Positions 26,141-34,362 of a stretch of 64,000 nt of DNA are shown here, piece after piece. A program made the translations under genes and the position numbers. Source of the stretch: Cellulomonas sp. NS3 (GTDB lineage: Bacteria > Actinomycetota > Actinomycetes > Actinomycetales > Cellulomonadaceae); NCBI RefSeq assembly GCF_024757985.1, contig NZ_CP103289.1, positions 2,604,001 through 2,668,000 of the forward strand, read 5' to 3'. The notes beneath the pieces are model-generated. The model made no database searches. It saw only the letters and a list, made by a program, of their open reading frames with translations, and had not been told where the DNA came from. How positions within the stretch are numbered: position 1 is the stretch's first letter; each line of letters starts with the position of its first letter.

Positions 26141-26534
26141 TCAGGCGCCGAGCGCGTCGCCGGGGGCGCGCGTCCAGCCGGAGCTGCCCCTCGGTCGTCC
26201 AGTGCACGAGCACGAGCGTCGCGTCGTCCTGCAGCACCCCCCCGCTGCCGGGCGAGGATCTCGCTGCACAGCCGGCGCACGACCTCGGGAGCGGCGTCCC
26301 GGTGCCCGACTGCCGCTCGGTGAGCACGAGGTCGCCCGAGGCCGCGACGCTCTGCTGCCCACCCCCGGAGCTGCTGAGCGTGACCCCGGCTCCCGCGGCG
26401 CCGGGCACGGCGTGCGTCGCGACCGACGTCAGCAGGTCGAGCGTCGTGCCGACGGTGCCCTCGGACAGCAGGAGCCCGCCCATGCGCGCGACGACGGTCA
26501 TGAGCTGGTCACCGGCCGGGACGTCGGGTGCCAC
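26141..26534 (-). pseudogene. GAF-SpoIIE phosphatase with internal deletion and frameshift
   Basis: GTG 26534 follows GGGAGG. The first 75 residues are the start of a GAF domain (DQLMTVVARMGGLLLSEGT, VGTTLDLLTSVATHAVPGAA, AGVTLSSSGGG). After residue 85 the sequence jumps to the last 50 residues of a PP2C/SpoIIE phosphatase: VRRLCSEILARQRGG, then QDDATLVLVHWT with the terminal DDAT metal motif, ending RPGDALGA. The rest of GAF and almost the entire phosphatase, about 300 residues, are missing, and one or two frame changes lie in the join. A related intact gene is at 48467. Confidence 0.55.
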
Positions 26535-26670
26535 GGTGCCTCCCGCCCCTGGAGAGGATCTCTCGACGGTATACCCGTCCCTCGGTTGCAGCCCCAGGTG
26601 CCCGGTGGCAGCGTGAGGAGTCCTTCCTGCAGCGCGGAGGCACCGTCCGGCCCACGCTCGAAGGAGCTCC

Positions 26671-27111
26671 ATGACCCGTAGGACCACCCTGGGCGCCGTC
26701 GCCGGCGTCCTCGCGCTCGGCGCCCTCGCCGCCGCCCGGAGCCGCACCGGCGCCGTCCCGGACCGCTGGCACGTCGTCACCGTCCACCGCGACCCGTCCG
26801 ACGTCGACGTGGCGGCGGCGCGCCCCCGGCCGCTCGCCGCGCTCGGGGACGCGGTCGAGCTGCGCACCGCCCCGGCACCCGGGGACCGCGGCACCGAGCT
26901 CGCCGCGCGGGTGCGCCCCGACAGCGGGCTGTCGGCCTCGGACGCGAAGGACCTGGACGGGCACGTGCGCCAGGCGCTGCGCGACACGCGCTGCCTGCTC
27001 GAGACGGGCGAGGTCCTGCGGCCCGACGACCTCGGCACGTCCCGCGCGACGCTCACGAACGCCCCGCTGCGGTTCGCGCTGCGCCGGGCGAAGACGGGAG
27101 GCCGGCTGTGA
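26671..27111 (+). CDS. Membrane-anchored small protein of the dehydrogenase operon (unknown function)
   Basis: A 146-residue protein that I do not assign to a named family. A short N-terminal hydrophobic segment (TLGAVAGVLALGALAAARS) would anchor it, leaving DRWHVVTVHRDPSDVDVAAA and a polar domain of about 110 residues inside the cell or outside. RWHVVTVHRDP and the following DAVELRTAPAPGDRGTELAA resemble SRPBCC/cyclase-associated proteins loosely. Its stop overlaps the GTG of the dehydrogenase gene (GTGA, 27108-27111), so the two are translationally coupled. It may modify or anchor that enzyme; this is inference from position. Confidence 0.65.
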   Translation: MTRRTTLGAVAGVLALGALAAARSRTGAVPDRWHVVTVHRDPSDVDVAAARPRPLAALGDAVELRTAPAPGDRGTELAARVRPDSGLSASDAKDLDGHVRQALRDTRCLLETGEVLRPDDLGTSRATLTNAPLRFALRRAKTGGRL

Positions 27112-28277
27112 AGGCGCTGATGTGGGAGGGCGTGAACAAGCTCGCGGTCGGTGAGGTGCCGGACCCCCGGATCCTCAACGACCAGGACGTGATCGTGCGG
27201 GTCCTGCGGACCGTCACGTGCGGGTCCGACCTGCACCTGCTGAGCGGCTACATGCCGACCATGCAGGCGGGCGACGTCATCGGCCACGAGTTCCTCGGCG
27301 AGGTCGTCGAGGTCGGTCCCGCCGTTCGCAAGCACCGCGTGGGCGACCGCGTCGTCGTGTGCTCGTTCGTCTCGTGCGGGCGCTGCTGGTTCTGCTCGCA
27401 CGGCCTGTACGCCGCGTGCGACAACGGCAACACCAACCCGGTGATCGGCGAGACGCTGTGGGGCTTCGCGCCGGGCGGCTGCTTCGGGTACTCGCACGCC
27501 ATGGGCGGCAACGCGGGCAGCCACGCGGAGTACGTGCGCGTGCCGTTCGCGGACGTCGGGGCGTTCCGGGTGCCGGACGGCGTGAGCGACGAGCGCGCGG
27601 TCTTCGCGTCCGACGCCGCGCCGACCGGGTGGATGGGCGCCGAGGACGGCGGGGTCTCCCCCGGCGACGTCGTCGCCGTCTGGGGCGCCGGCGGCGTCGG
27701 GCAGATGGCGGCGCGCGCGGCGATGCTGCTCGGCGCGGAGCGCGTGCTCGTGATCGACCGGCTGCCCGAGCGCCTCGAGCAGGTCACGCGGCACATCGGG
27801 GCGGACGTGCTTGACTACTCGCGCGTCGACGTGGGCGAGGCGCTGCTCGAGGCGACCGGCGGCCGCGGGCCGGACGTGTGCATCGAGGCCGTCGGCATGG
27901 AGGCGCACTCGACCGGGCCGGCCTACGCGTACGACAAGGCGAAGCAGTGGCTGCGCCTGCAGTCCGACCGCCCGACGGCCGTGCGCGAGGCCGTGTACCA
28001 CGCCCGCAAGGGCGGCACGGTGTTCGTGCTCGGCGTCTTCGCGGGCGTCGTCGACACGTTCCCGCTCGGGGCGATCGTCAACAAGGGGCTGACCGTCAAG
28101 GGCTCGCAGATGCACGGGCAGCGCTTCATCCCGAGGCTTCTCGACCTCATGGAGCGCGGCGAGCTCGTCACCGAGCACCTCGCGACCCACGTCATGCCGC
28201 TCGACGACGGCCCACGTGGCTACGAGCTGTTCAAGAAGAAGCAGGACGGGTGCGTGAGGTCGGTGTTCGTGCCATGA
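27108..28277 (+). CDS. Zinc-dependent alcohol dehydrogenase (formaldehyde-dehydrogenase-like MDR)
   Basis: A 389-residue medium-chain dehydrogenase. Catalytic zinc ligands are visible in RTVTCGSDLHLLSG (Cys) and VIGHEFLGEVVEVG (His-Glu). The structural zinc lobe is CGRCWFCSHGLYAAC. The NAD-binding Rossmann motif is VWGAGGVGQMAARAAMLLGA, with Asp in VLVIDRLPERLE suggesting NAD over NADP. The insert DNGNTNPVIGETLWGFAPGG resembles the glutathione-independent formaldehyde dehydrogenase group. GTG start overlaps the upstream gene, and its stop overlaps the metallo-beta-lactamase gene, giving a tight three-gene operon. The substrate is not certain. Confidence 0.88.
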   Translation: MKALMWEGVNKLAVGEVPDPRILNDQDVIVRVLRTVTCGSDLHLLSGYMPTMQAGDVIGHEFLGEVVEVGPAVRKHRVGDRVVVCSFVSCGRCWFCSHGLYAACDNGNTNPVIGETLWGFAPGGCFGYSHAMGGNAGSHAEYVRVPFADVGAFRVPDGVSDERAVFASDAAPTGWMGAEDGGVSPGDVVAVWGAGGVGQMAARAAMLLGAERVLVIDRLPERLEQVTRHIGADVLDYSRVDVGEALLEATGGRGPDVCIEAVGMEAHSTGPAYAYDKAKQWLRLQSDRPTAVREAVYHARKGGTVFVLGVFAGVVDTFPLGAIVNKGLTVKGSQMHGQRFIPRLLDLMERGELVTEHLATHVMPLDDGPRGYELFKKKQDGCVRSVFVP

Positions 28278-29020
28278 CGTTCCACCGCGACGTCGCCGAC
28301 GGCGTCCACCGCCTCGACGTCGGCCACGTGAGCTGCTACCTGCTCGAGGGGGCGGGCGGCGGGCTCACGCTCGTCGACGCCGGGCTGCCCGCCGTGTGGC
28401 CGGTGCTCGGGCGTGCCCTGCGCGAGCTGCGCCGCAGCCCCGAGGACCTGCGCGCCGTCGTGCTCACGCACGCGCACTTCGACCACCTCGGAGTCGCCGA
28501 GCGCCTGCGCCGGCGCGGCGTCACCGTGTGGGGCCACCTGCACGAGCACGAGCTCGCGCGCCACCCGTACCGCTACAGCCACGAGCGGACCCGCGCCTCC
28601 TACCCGTTCCGCTACCCGAGGGCGGTGCCGATCCTGGGCGGGATGGTCCGCGCGGGCGCGCTCCAGGTCCGGGCGGTGCGCGAGGTGCGGCCGATGCCGA
28701 CGGGCACCCGGCTCCCGGTGCCCGGCGAGCCCGAGGTCGTGTTCAGCCCGGGGCACACGTGGGGCCACTGCGCGCTGCACGTGCGCGACCGGGACGTGCT
28801 GTTCTCCGGCGACGCCCTCGTGACGCTCGACCCCTACACCGCGCACACCGGCCCGCGGATCATCGCGGGCGCCGCGACGGCCGACAGCGGGCTCGCGCTG
28901 CGGTCGCTCGACGCGCTCGCCCGCACGCGCGCGGGGCTCGTGCTGCCGGGGCACGGCGAGCCGTGGACCGGGGGGATCCGGGCGGCCGCCGCGGAGGCCA
29001 GGTCCGCCGGGCCGTCGTGA
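28274..29020 (+). CDS. MBL-fold metallo-hydrolase
   Basis: A 248-residue metallo-beta-lactamase-fold protein. The metal motif THAHFDHLG lies at about residue 67, a later His in FSPGHTWGHCALHV, the Asp in VLFSGDALVTLD and the last His in VLPGHGEPW, so both metal sites are complete. The ATG overlaps the dehydrogenase stop (ATGA, 28274-28277). In an operon with a formaldehyde-dehydrogenase-like enzyme, a thioester or lactone hydrolase step in detoxification is possible, but many MBL subfamilies share these motifs. Confidence 0.85.
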   Translation: MTFHRDVADGVHRLDVGHVSCYLLEGAGGGLTLVDAGLPAVWPVLGRALRELRRSPEDLRAVVLTHAHFDHLGVAERLRRRGVTVWGHLHEHELARHPYRYSHERTRASYPFRYPRAVPILGGMVRAGALQVRAVREVRPMPTGTRLPVPGEPEVVFSPGHTWGHCALHVRDRDVLFSGDALVTLDPYTAHTGPRIIAGAATADSGLALRSLDALARTRAGLVLPGHGEPWTGGIRAAAAEARSAGPS

Positions 29021-29023
29021 GGC

Positions 29024-29485
29024 TCAGCCCGCGAGGCGTGCGGCGAGCCGGTCGAGCAGCTCCTCGTGCGCGGCCACGACCCGCGGGCGTGCCTCGTCGA
29101 GCGGCCACCAGCGCACCACGTCGAGCTCCGGGAACGTCGCCTGCCGGCCGGAGCGCGGCGGCCACTCCATCGTGAACGTCCCGGGCGTGCCCGCACCCGG
29201 GTCGAGGTCGCCCTCCCGCGCCCACACCGCGACGACCTTGCCGCCGCGCTGGCGCACCTCGCCGAGCGGGACGTCGGCGCCGGGCGGCGGCGGCTGCCCG
29301 ACCTCCTCGGTGAACTCCCGCACCGCGGCGTCGAGCGGGTCCTCGGGCGGCACGTACTCGCCCTTCGGGATCGTCCACGCGCGCGCGTCCTTGCGCGCCC
29401 AGAACGGCCCGCCCATGTGCCCGAGCAGCACCTCGACCCGCCCGTCGACGCGGCGGTGCAGCAGCAGTCCCGCGCTCGTCGCCAC
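29024..29485 (-). CDS. NUDIX hydrolase
   Basis: A 153-residue protein with a full Nudix box, GEYVPPEDPLDAAVREFTEE followed by VG, fitting Gx5Ex7REUxEExGU with one Gly spacing typical. The N-terminus SAGLLLHRRVDGRVEVLLGH and WTIPKGEY are also standard for the DR1025/MutT-like small group with GH/KGEY motif. It hydrolyses nucleoside diphosphate derivatives; the exact substrate is unknown. The GTG at 29485 is used. It converges with the MBL gene, 3 bp apart. Confidence 0.85.
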   Translation of the reverse strand: MATSAGLLLHRRVDGRVEVLLGHMGGPFWARKDARAWTIPKGEYVPPEDPLDAAVREFTEEVGQPPPPGADVPLGEVRQRGGKVVAVWAREGDLDPGAGTPGTFTMEWPPRSGRQATFPELDVVRWWPLDEARPRVVAAHEELLDRLAARLAG

Positions 29486-29668
29486 GCTCGCCCCGTCCCG
29501 TCGTGCCGCCGTCCCGTCGTGCCGTCGCCGCCCACGCTAGCCCGCGACGGCACGTGCCCCGTGCCGGGCCGCTCGCGCACGACGAGCGCTCGGCGCGGAC
29601 GTGCTGCACAGTGGACGAGTCGCTCGGGCAGACGTGGCGTCGTCGATGAAGACACGCAAGGGGTCCCC

Positions 29669-30325
29669 ATGCACCACCTCCTCCGCCGTACCGCCGTCGT
29701 CCTGGTCGCCGCAGCGGGCGGTCTCGCCCTCGCGGCCGGGCCCGCGGCCGCCGCCCCGAACGCGCAGGACCAGGAGTTCCTGGTCGGCGCCCACCAGGGC
29801 AACCTCGCCGAGATCGCCGCGGGCCAGGCCGCCCTCGCACAGGCGACCACGCCGCAGGTCAAGGAGATGGGCCAGATGCTCATCACCGACCACCAGACGC
29901 TCGACGCGCAGCTCGTGCCGGTCGCGCAGCAGCTCGGGGTCACCCTCCCCGACGCCCCGAGCGCGAGCCAGGCGGCCGCCCTGGCGCGGGTGCAGTCGCT
30001 GAGCGGCGCCGAGTTCGACAAGGCGTGGGTCGCGCTGCAGATCGAGTCCCACCGGGCCACCCTCGCGCTCGGCGAGAGGGAGCTCGCCAGGGGTGCGGAG
30101 CCGTCCGTGCAGGCGCTCGCGACGGCGTCCGCCCCGGTGGTCCAGCACCACCTCGACATGGCGCTCGCCGCGGCCGGCGCCCTCGGGGTGCCGACCTCCG
30201 TCCCGGCCGGGTCGGGCGGGGACGCGGCCGGCTCGACGCAGGGTGCCGGTCTCGCGGTCGCCGGAGCCGGGCTGCTCGTGCTGGCGGCGACGGCGCTCGT
30301 CGCGGTCCGTCGCCGGCACGTGTGA
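29669..30325 (+). CDS. Secreted DUF4142 protein with C-terminal membrane anchor
   Basis: A 218-residue exported protein. A signal peptide (LVAAAGGLALAAGPAAAAPN, cleavage near residue 28) precedes a DUF4142 four-helix ferritin-like bundle: DQEFLVGAHQGNLAEIAAGQ, VKEMGQMLITDHQTLDAQL, SLSGAEFDKAWVALQIESHR. A Gly/Ser linker, one hydrophobic helix (LAVAGAGLLVLAATALVAV) and RRRHV end the protein. The tail looks like a sortase-type anchor without a recognisable LPxTG motif. A class F sortase gene begins 16 bp later. Confidence 0.82.
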   Translation: MHHLLRRTAVVLVAAAGGLALAAGPAAAAPNAQDQEFLVGAHQGNLAEIAAGQAALAQATTPQVKEMGQMLITDHQTLDAQLVPVAQQLGVTLPDAPSASQAAALARVQSLSGAEFDKAWVALQIESHRATLALGERELARGAEPSVQALATASAPVVQHHLDMALAAAGALGVPTSVPAGSGGDAAGSTQGAGLAVAGAGLLVLAATALVAVRRRHV

Positions 30326-30341
30326 GCGGGACGGGACGGGC

Positions 30342-31304
30342 ATGAGCAGGACGCGGCCGGCGGGTCCGCCCGTCGGCCGCGTGCCGCCCCGCGGCGGCCA
30401 CGTGCCGTCCCGCGGCGCGGTGCCGCCCGGCGACGTCACGATGTCCGGCACGAGCGTGCCGCCCGGCGACGACGCGCCGTCCGGCGGCCGCCTGCCGAGG
30501 GACGGTCGCAGGCGGGCCGGCGGCCGCCGGCGGACGGGCCGGAGCCGGGGGGACGTGCCCGTCGTCGGGCTGCGTCTCGCCGCGGCCGCCGGTGCGGCCG
30601 CCGTCGCCGTCGGGAGCTGGCTCGCGCTGCAGCCCGCGCAGTTCGCCGCCGCGGACGCCGGGGTCGTCCCCGGCTCGTCGCCGACCGCCGCCGCGGGCGG
30701 TGGCGAGGGCACGGAGCGCACGGGCGTGCCCGGTGCGGCACAACCGGGGTCCGGGACCCGGGGCGCAGGCGCCGCCGCTCCCCCGGCCGGCACCCCGGCG
30801 GGGACGTCCGCGCCGATCACGGAGCCGGGCGCGACGACCGCGCCACCCGCACCCGCGCCCGCCGTCGCACCCGTGCGCCTCGAGGTGCAGGGCCGGGCGG
30901 CGCCCGTCGAGGTCGTCCCGGTCGGGGTCGAGCCCACGGGCGCGCTCGTCGTCCCGGACGACCCCGACGTGCTCGGCTGGTGGCAGTCGGGTCCGGGCGT
31001 GGGCGCGCCGGCGGGCAGCACGGTGCTCGTCGGGCACCTCGACGTCCCGGGCGACCTCGGGGTCATGCGCGCGCTCGCGGTGCTGCCGGTCGACACGCCA
31101 GTGACGCTCGTCGACGGGCAGGGCGGCACCGCGACGTACCGCGTCGCGGCCCGCCGCACGTTCAGCAAGGACGACGGGCTGCCCACGGACCTGTTCCGCA
31201 CCGACGGGGCGCCGCAGCTCGTCCTCGTGACGTGCGGCGGCGCGTTCGACGCCCGCACCGGCCACTACGCCGACAACGTCGTCGTCTACGCGGTCCCGGC
31301 CTGA
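30342..31304 (+). CDS. Class F sortase
   Basis: A 320-residue membrane-anchored transpeptidase. A long basic Pro/Gly/Arg-rich cytoplasmic N-terminus (about 65 residues) precedes one helix (LRLAAAAGAAAVAVGSWLAL), a Pro/Ala/Thr-rich linker and a catalytic beta-barrel. Catalytic residues are visible: His in VLVGHLDVPGDL, Cys in LVLVTCGGAF, and the conserved TGHYADNVVVYA end with an Arg in FDARTGHY. Class F sortases are typical of actinobacteria and act on wall or membrane proteins. Its direct neighbour, the DUF4142 protein, is the obvious candidate client even though a canonical sorting motif is not visible. Confidence 0.85.
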   Translation: MSRTRPAGPPVGRVPPRGGHVPSRGAVPPGDVTMSGTSVPPGDDAPSGGRLPRDGRRRAGGRRRTGRSRGDVPVVGLRLAAAAGAAAVAVGSWLALQPAQFAAADAGVVPGSSPTAAAGGGEGTERTGVPGAAQPGSGTRGAGAAAPPAGTPAGTSAPITEPGATTAPPAPAPAVAPVRLEVQGRAAPVEVVPVGVEPTGALVVPDDPDVLGWWQSGPGVGAPAGSTVLVGHLDVPGDLGVMRALAVLPVDTPVTLVDGQGGTATYRVAARRTFSKDDGLPTDLFRTDGAPQLVLVTCGGAFDARTGHYADNVVVYAVPA

Positions 31305-31404
31305 GGACCGGACCGCCGCCAGGAGCCTGACGGGCACGGCCGCCGTCCGTGGGCGAGACGTGCCGCGCGGGGCGGGACGACGCGGTCCGTGGCACGGTGG
31401 GTCG

Positions 31405-32064
31405 ATGGCCTCCTCCCCCGCACGCGACGTGCTGCACGTCGTCGACTGGCGCCGGCGCGTCGCCCGGCTCTACGCCGAGGTGCGGCACGCCGCGACCGAC
31501 GACCCGCTCGTCGCGCACGCGCTGTGGGTCACCGGGCGCGACGAGCTGTTCGCCGAGCACCCGGCGTCGCCGCTCGACCCCGACGCCCGCGCGGCGTTCG
31601 CGGGCCTCGACGTCGCGCCCTACGACCCGGCGTTCCGCTTCGACGCCGAGGTCCTCCCGGCCCCCGGTCGCCGGCTCGACGTGCCGACGGGGACGGACGG
31701 CGTCGTCCCGTTCGAGGAGGTCGGCCGGGTGGCTCTGGGCGACCTCGGGACGGTCTCGCTCTGGGCCCTGCGCAGCTACGGCGGCGGTCTGTTCGTGCCG
31801 GTCAAGGACGCCACCGCGGGGCGGCCCGGCGGGACGTACGGTGGCGGGCGGTACGTGCTCGACACGATCAAGGGCGCCGACCTCGGGAGCGGCGGCGGCG
31901 CCGGCCGCGTGGTCGTCGACCTGAACTTCGCCTACAACCCGTCGTGCGCCTACGACCCGGCGTGGGCGTGCCCGCTCGCGCCGCCGGAGAACACCCTCGC
32001 GGCGCCCGTCCCCGTCGGGGAGCGCGTCCCGCTCGCCGCGCTCGTCGCTCCGTCCTCCCTCTGA
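31405..32064 (+). CDS. DUF1684 protein
   Basis: A 219-residue cytoplasmic protein. The DUF1684 hallmark VVVDLNFAYNPSCAYDPAWA followed by CPLAPPENTL is present near the C-terminus, as is SYGGGLFVPVKDAT and TYGGGRYVLDTIKGAD in the middle. The family is widespread in actinobacteria and has no proven activity; the Cys pair and the Asn/Asp-rich motif hint at a metal or substrate pocket. The start ATG 31405 has no strong Shine-Dalgarno. It converges on the antiporter gene, 15 bp apart. Confidence 0.85.
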   Translation: MASSPARDVLHVVDWRRRVARLYAEVRHAATDDPLVAHALWVTGRDELFAEHPASPLDPDARAAFAGLDVAPYDPAFRFDAEVLPAPGRRLDVPTGTDGVVPFEEVGRVALGDLGTVSLWALRSYGGGLFVPVKDATAGRPGGTYGGGRYVLDTIKGADLGSGGGAGRVVVDLNFAYNPSCAYDPAWACPLAPPENTLAAPVPVGERVPLAALVAPSSL

Positions 32065-32079
32065 GCGTCGAGCGCTGCG

Positions 32080-33384
32080 TCAGACGGGCGTGCCCGCGAT
32101 CGTGACCTCGTCCTTCGCGTCCGCCGCGCGTGCCCGCCGGCGGTCGAGCGCCGCCATGACGGGGGTCGCCCCGATGCCGTGCACCACGATCGAGCCCACC
32201 ACGACGAGGCCCGCGATCCCCCACAGCTCGGCCTCCCGCGGGAAGGTCGCGTGCTCGAGCGCGTACGCGACGTAGTAGAGCGTGCCGACGCCCCGCACCC
32301 CGAAGAACGCGATGACGGCGCGCTCCCCCGGTCCTGTCTTGCCGGGCGTCAGCGCCAGCCACCCGGCGAGCGGGCGGACGACGAGCAGGAACGCCGCGGC
32401 GACCCCGACCTCGGCCCAGCCGAGCTCGTCGAGCAGCCCGCGCGCGACGGCGCCGCCCAGCAGCACGACGACCGCGACGGTCAGCAGCCGCTCGATCTGC
32501 TCGACGAACTTGTGCAGCACCGCGTGGTACCCGTGCTGGCGCTCGGCGGTCCGCACGGTGCACGCGCACACGAAGACGGCGACGAACCCGTAGCCCTCCA
32601 CGAGCTCCGCGGCACCGTACGCGAGGAAGGTCGCGGCCAGCGCCACGAACCCCTCGGCCTTCTCCGTCAGCCCGAGCTTGTCCGCGACGGTCGAGAAGAA
32701 CACCCGTCCGAGCACCCACCCGACGCCGAACCCCACGAGGACCCCGAGACCGAGCCGCCAGACGACGTCGACCAGCAGCCACTCGGGCACCCACGCACCC
32801 GGGCCCTCGCCCGTGGCGGCCGCCGCGCTCAGCGCGATCGCGAGGTACGTGAACGGGAACGCGAGGCCGTCGTTGAGGCCGGCCTCGGACGTCAGGGCGA
32901 AGCGCGCCTCGTCGTCCGCCGCCTCGCCGTCGGTGACCGGCTCGCTGACCTGGACCTCGGTCGCGAGCACGGGGTCCGTCGGGGCGAGGGCCGCCGCGAG
33001 CAGCACGGCGCTCGCGGCGCCGAGCCCGAGGACCGCCCAGCCGAGCACGCCCACCGCGAGCATCGACAGCGGCATCGCGATCGCGAGCAGGCGCCACGTC
33101 GTCGACCACGTGCGCCAGCCGAGCGGGCGGTTGAGCGCGAGACCCGCGCCCATCAGGGAGACGATCACGCACACCTCGGTGAGGTGCTCGGTGATGCTGC
33201 CGTGCTCGAGCGGGTCGGGGTCGGGCAGCCCGGGCAGGACCGCGAAGCCGACGAACCCCGCGGCGAGGAACACCATCGGCATCGACACGGGTGCCCGGCC
33301 CAGGAGCCGGGGCAGGAGCGCCGCCGCCAGGGTGGCCAGGCCGATGGCAGCGAAGAGGCCGCCCGGTCCCTCGAACTCGATCAC
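32080..33384 (-). CDS. Cation:proton antiporter, CPA1 type
   Basis: A 434-residue membrane protein with about 12 helices. The ion-binding region is VLLAAALAPTDPVLATEVQV followed by FALTSEAGLNDGLAFPFTYL, the Asn-Asp pair expected in CPA1 Na+/H+ exchangers. FFGVRGVGTLYYVAYAL near the end is the GxRG(V/I) motif of the family. It would export Na+ or K+ in exchange for protons, making it the second antiporter in the window beside NhaA. No regulatory tail is visible beyond 20 polar residues. Confidence 0.88.
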   Translation of the reverse strand: MIEFEGPGGLFAAIGLATLAAALLPRLLGRAPVSMPMVFLAAGFVGFAVLPGLPDPDPLEHGSITEHLTEVCVIVSLMGAGLALNRPLGWRTWSTTWRLLAIAMPLSMLAVGVLGWAVLGLGAASAVLLAAALAPTDPVLATEVQVSEPVTDGEAADDEARFALTSEAGLNDGLAFPFTYLAIALSAAAATGEGPGAWVPEWLLVDVVWRLGLGVLVGFGVGWVLGRVFFSTVADKLGLTEKAEGFVALAATFLAYGAAELVEGYGFVAVFVCACTVRTAERQHGYHAVLHKFVEQIERLLTVAVVVLLGGAVARGLLDELGWAEVGVAAAFLLVVRPLAGWLALTPGKTGPGERAVIAFFGVRGVGTLYYVAYALEHATFPREAELWGIAGLVVVGSIVVHGIGATPVMAALDRRRARAADAKDEVTIAGTPV

Positions 33385-33405
33385 CGCGTGAGCGTAGGCG
33401 CGGGT

Positions 33406-34302
33406 TCAGCGCGGCGCGCGCCGGGAGCGTCGGCCCTGCGCGCGGGGCGGGACCGGCAGACGCTCCGCCGACCAGTGCGCGGGCCGATCGAGGCCGGGCG
33501 GGAGGCGCGTGGCGGCGTCCCCGCGCGCGGCGTTCACCTGCGACTGGGTCAGGAACAGGGTGTCGGTGAGGTCGGCCCCGGCGAGGTCGGTCCCGCGCAG
33601 GTCCGCACCGACGAGGTCCGCGAGCCGCAGGTCCGCCCCGCGCAGGTCCGCGCCGACGAGCAGCGCGCCGGCGAGGGCCGCGCCGCGCAGGTCGGCGCGG
33701 CGCAGGTCGGCGCCGAGGAGGTCCGCCCCGCGGTGGTCGGCGGTCCGGGCACCGGTGGTGGAGCGGACGAGCGCGCTCGCCCGGCGCAGCGTCACGGCGA
33801 CCGCGTCGCGGTGGGGTCCCACGTCGAGGACCCGCAGCGCCGGCGCCTCCGACCGTGCGAGCCGCTCGGTCTCGGCGAGGTGGCGGGCGAGCTCGCCGTG
33901 CACGGGGGCCGCACCTGGGAGGGCCAGCGCCGCCGTGAGGTAGAAGAGCAGCTCGTGGAGCTGCCGCGCGACGGGGAACACCGCGAACATCTCCTCGGCG
34001 ACCGCGGGGTCGGACCGCCAGTCCCGGCCGCCGTACGTCAGCTGGACGACGTCCTGCCCGGCGCCGAAGCAGTCGTACACCGTGCACCCCGGGAAGCCGC
34101 GCTCGCGCAGCTGGGCGTGGATGCCGCAGCGCGCGTCCGGCTGCAGGTGCAGGCAGGGGGTCGCGGCCGGCTTGGTGAACGCGAAGTCCGACGACGCGAC
34201 GAACGCCGGGACGACGCAGCACAGGCCTGCGCACCGGGCGCAGTCGGCACGCAGGGAGAGCGGCTCGGCGGGTGCGGCGGGTTCGGCGTCCACCCGCACC
34301 AT
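33406..34302 (-). CDS. Cys-rich YkgJ-like domain fused to pentapeptide repeats
   Basis: A 298-residue soluble protein of two parts. The N-terminal third is a Cys cluster domain (DCARCAGLCCVVPAF, then CLHLQPDARCGIH, then FPGCTVYDCFGAGQ), the CxxC pattern of zinc/iron-chelate UPF0153-like proteins. Residues about 195-265 are pentapeptide repeats, A(D/N)LxX-type (GADLLGADLRRADLRGAALA, VGADLRGADLRLADLVGADL), which form a right-handed beta-helix. The start at 34302 is chosen in front of the Cys domain; GTG 34299 is equally possible. Pentapeptide proteins can mimic DNA or bind partners such as gyrase. The fused Cys domain points to a metal-dependent sensor or scaffold, which is inference. Confidence 0.75.
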   Translation of the reverse strand: MVRVDAEPAAPAEPLSLRADCARCAGLCCVVPAFVASSDFAFTKPAATPCLHLQPDARCGIHAQLRERGFPGCTVYDCFGAGQDVVQLTYGGRDWRSDPAVAEEMFAVFPVARQLHELLFYLTAALALPGAAPVHGELARHLAETERLARSEAPALRVLDVGPHRDAVAVTLRRASALVRSTTGARTADHRGADLLGADLRRADLRGAALAGALLVGADLRGADLRLADLVGADLRGTDLAGADLTDTLFLTQSQVNAARGDAATRLPPGLDRPAHWSAERLPVPPRAQGRRSRRAPR

Positions 34303-34362
34303 CGTGCCGCACCGACGGACCACCACCGCGCACGGCCGCGAGGTGCGGCATAGCGTGGCCGG

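Noticed and set aside
22306-26280. Very long open minus-strand frame upstream of the binding-protein gene
   Set aside because: The part beyond 23967 is antisense to the methyltransferase and corA genes, which have clear motifs; high GC leaves the opposite frame open.
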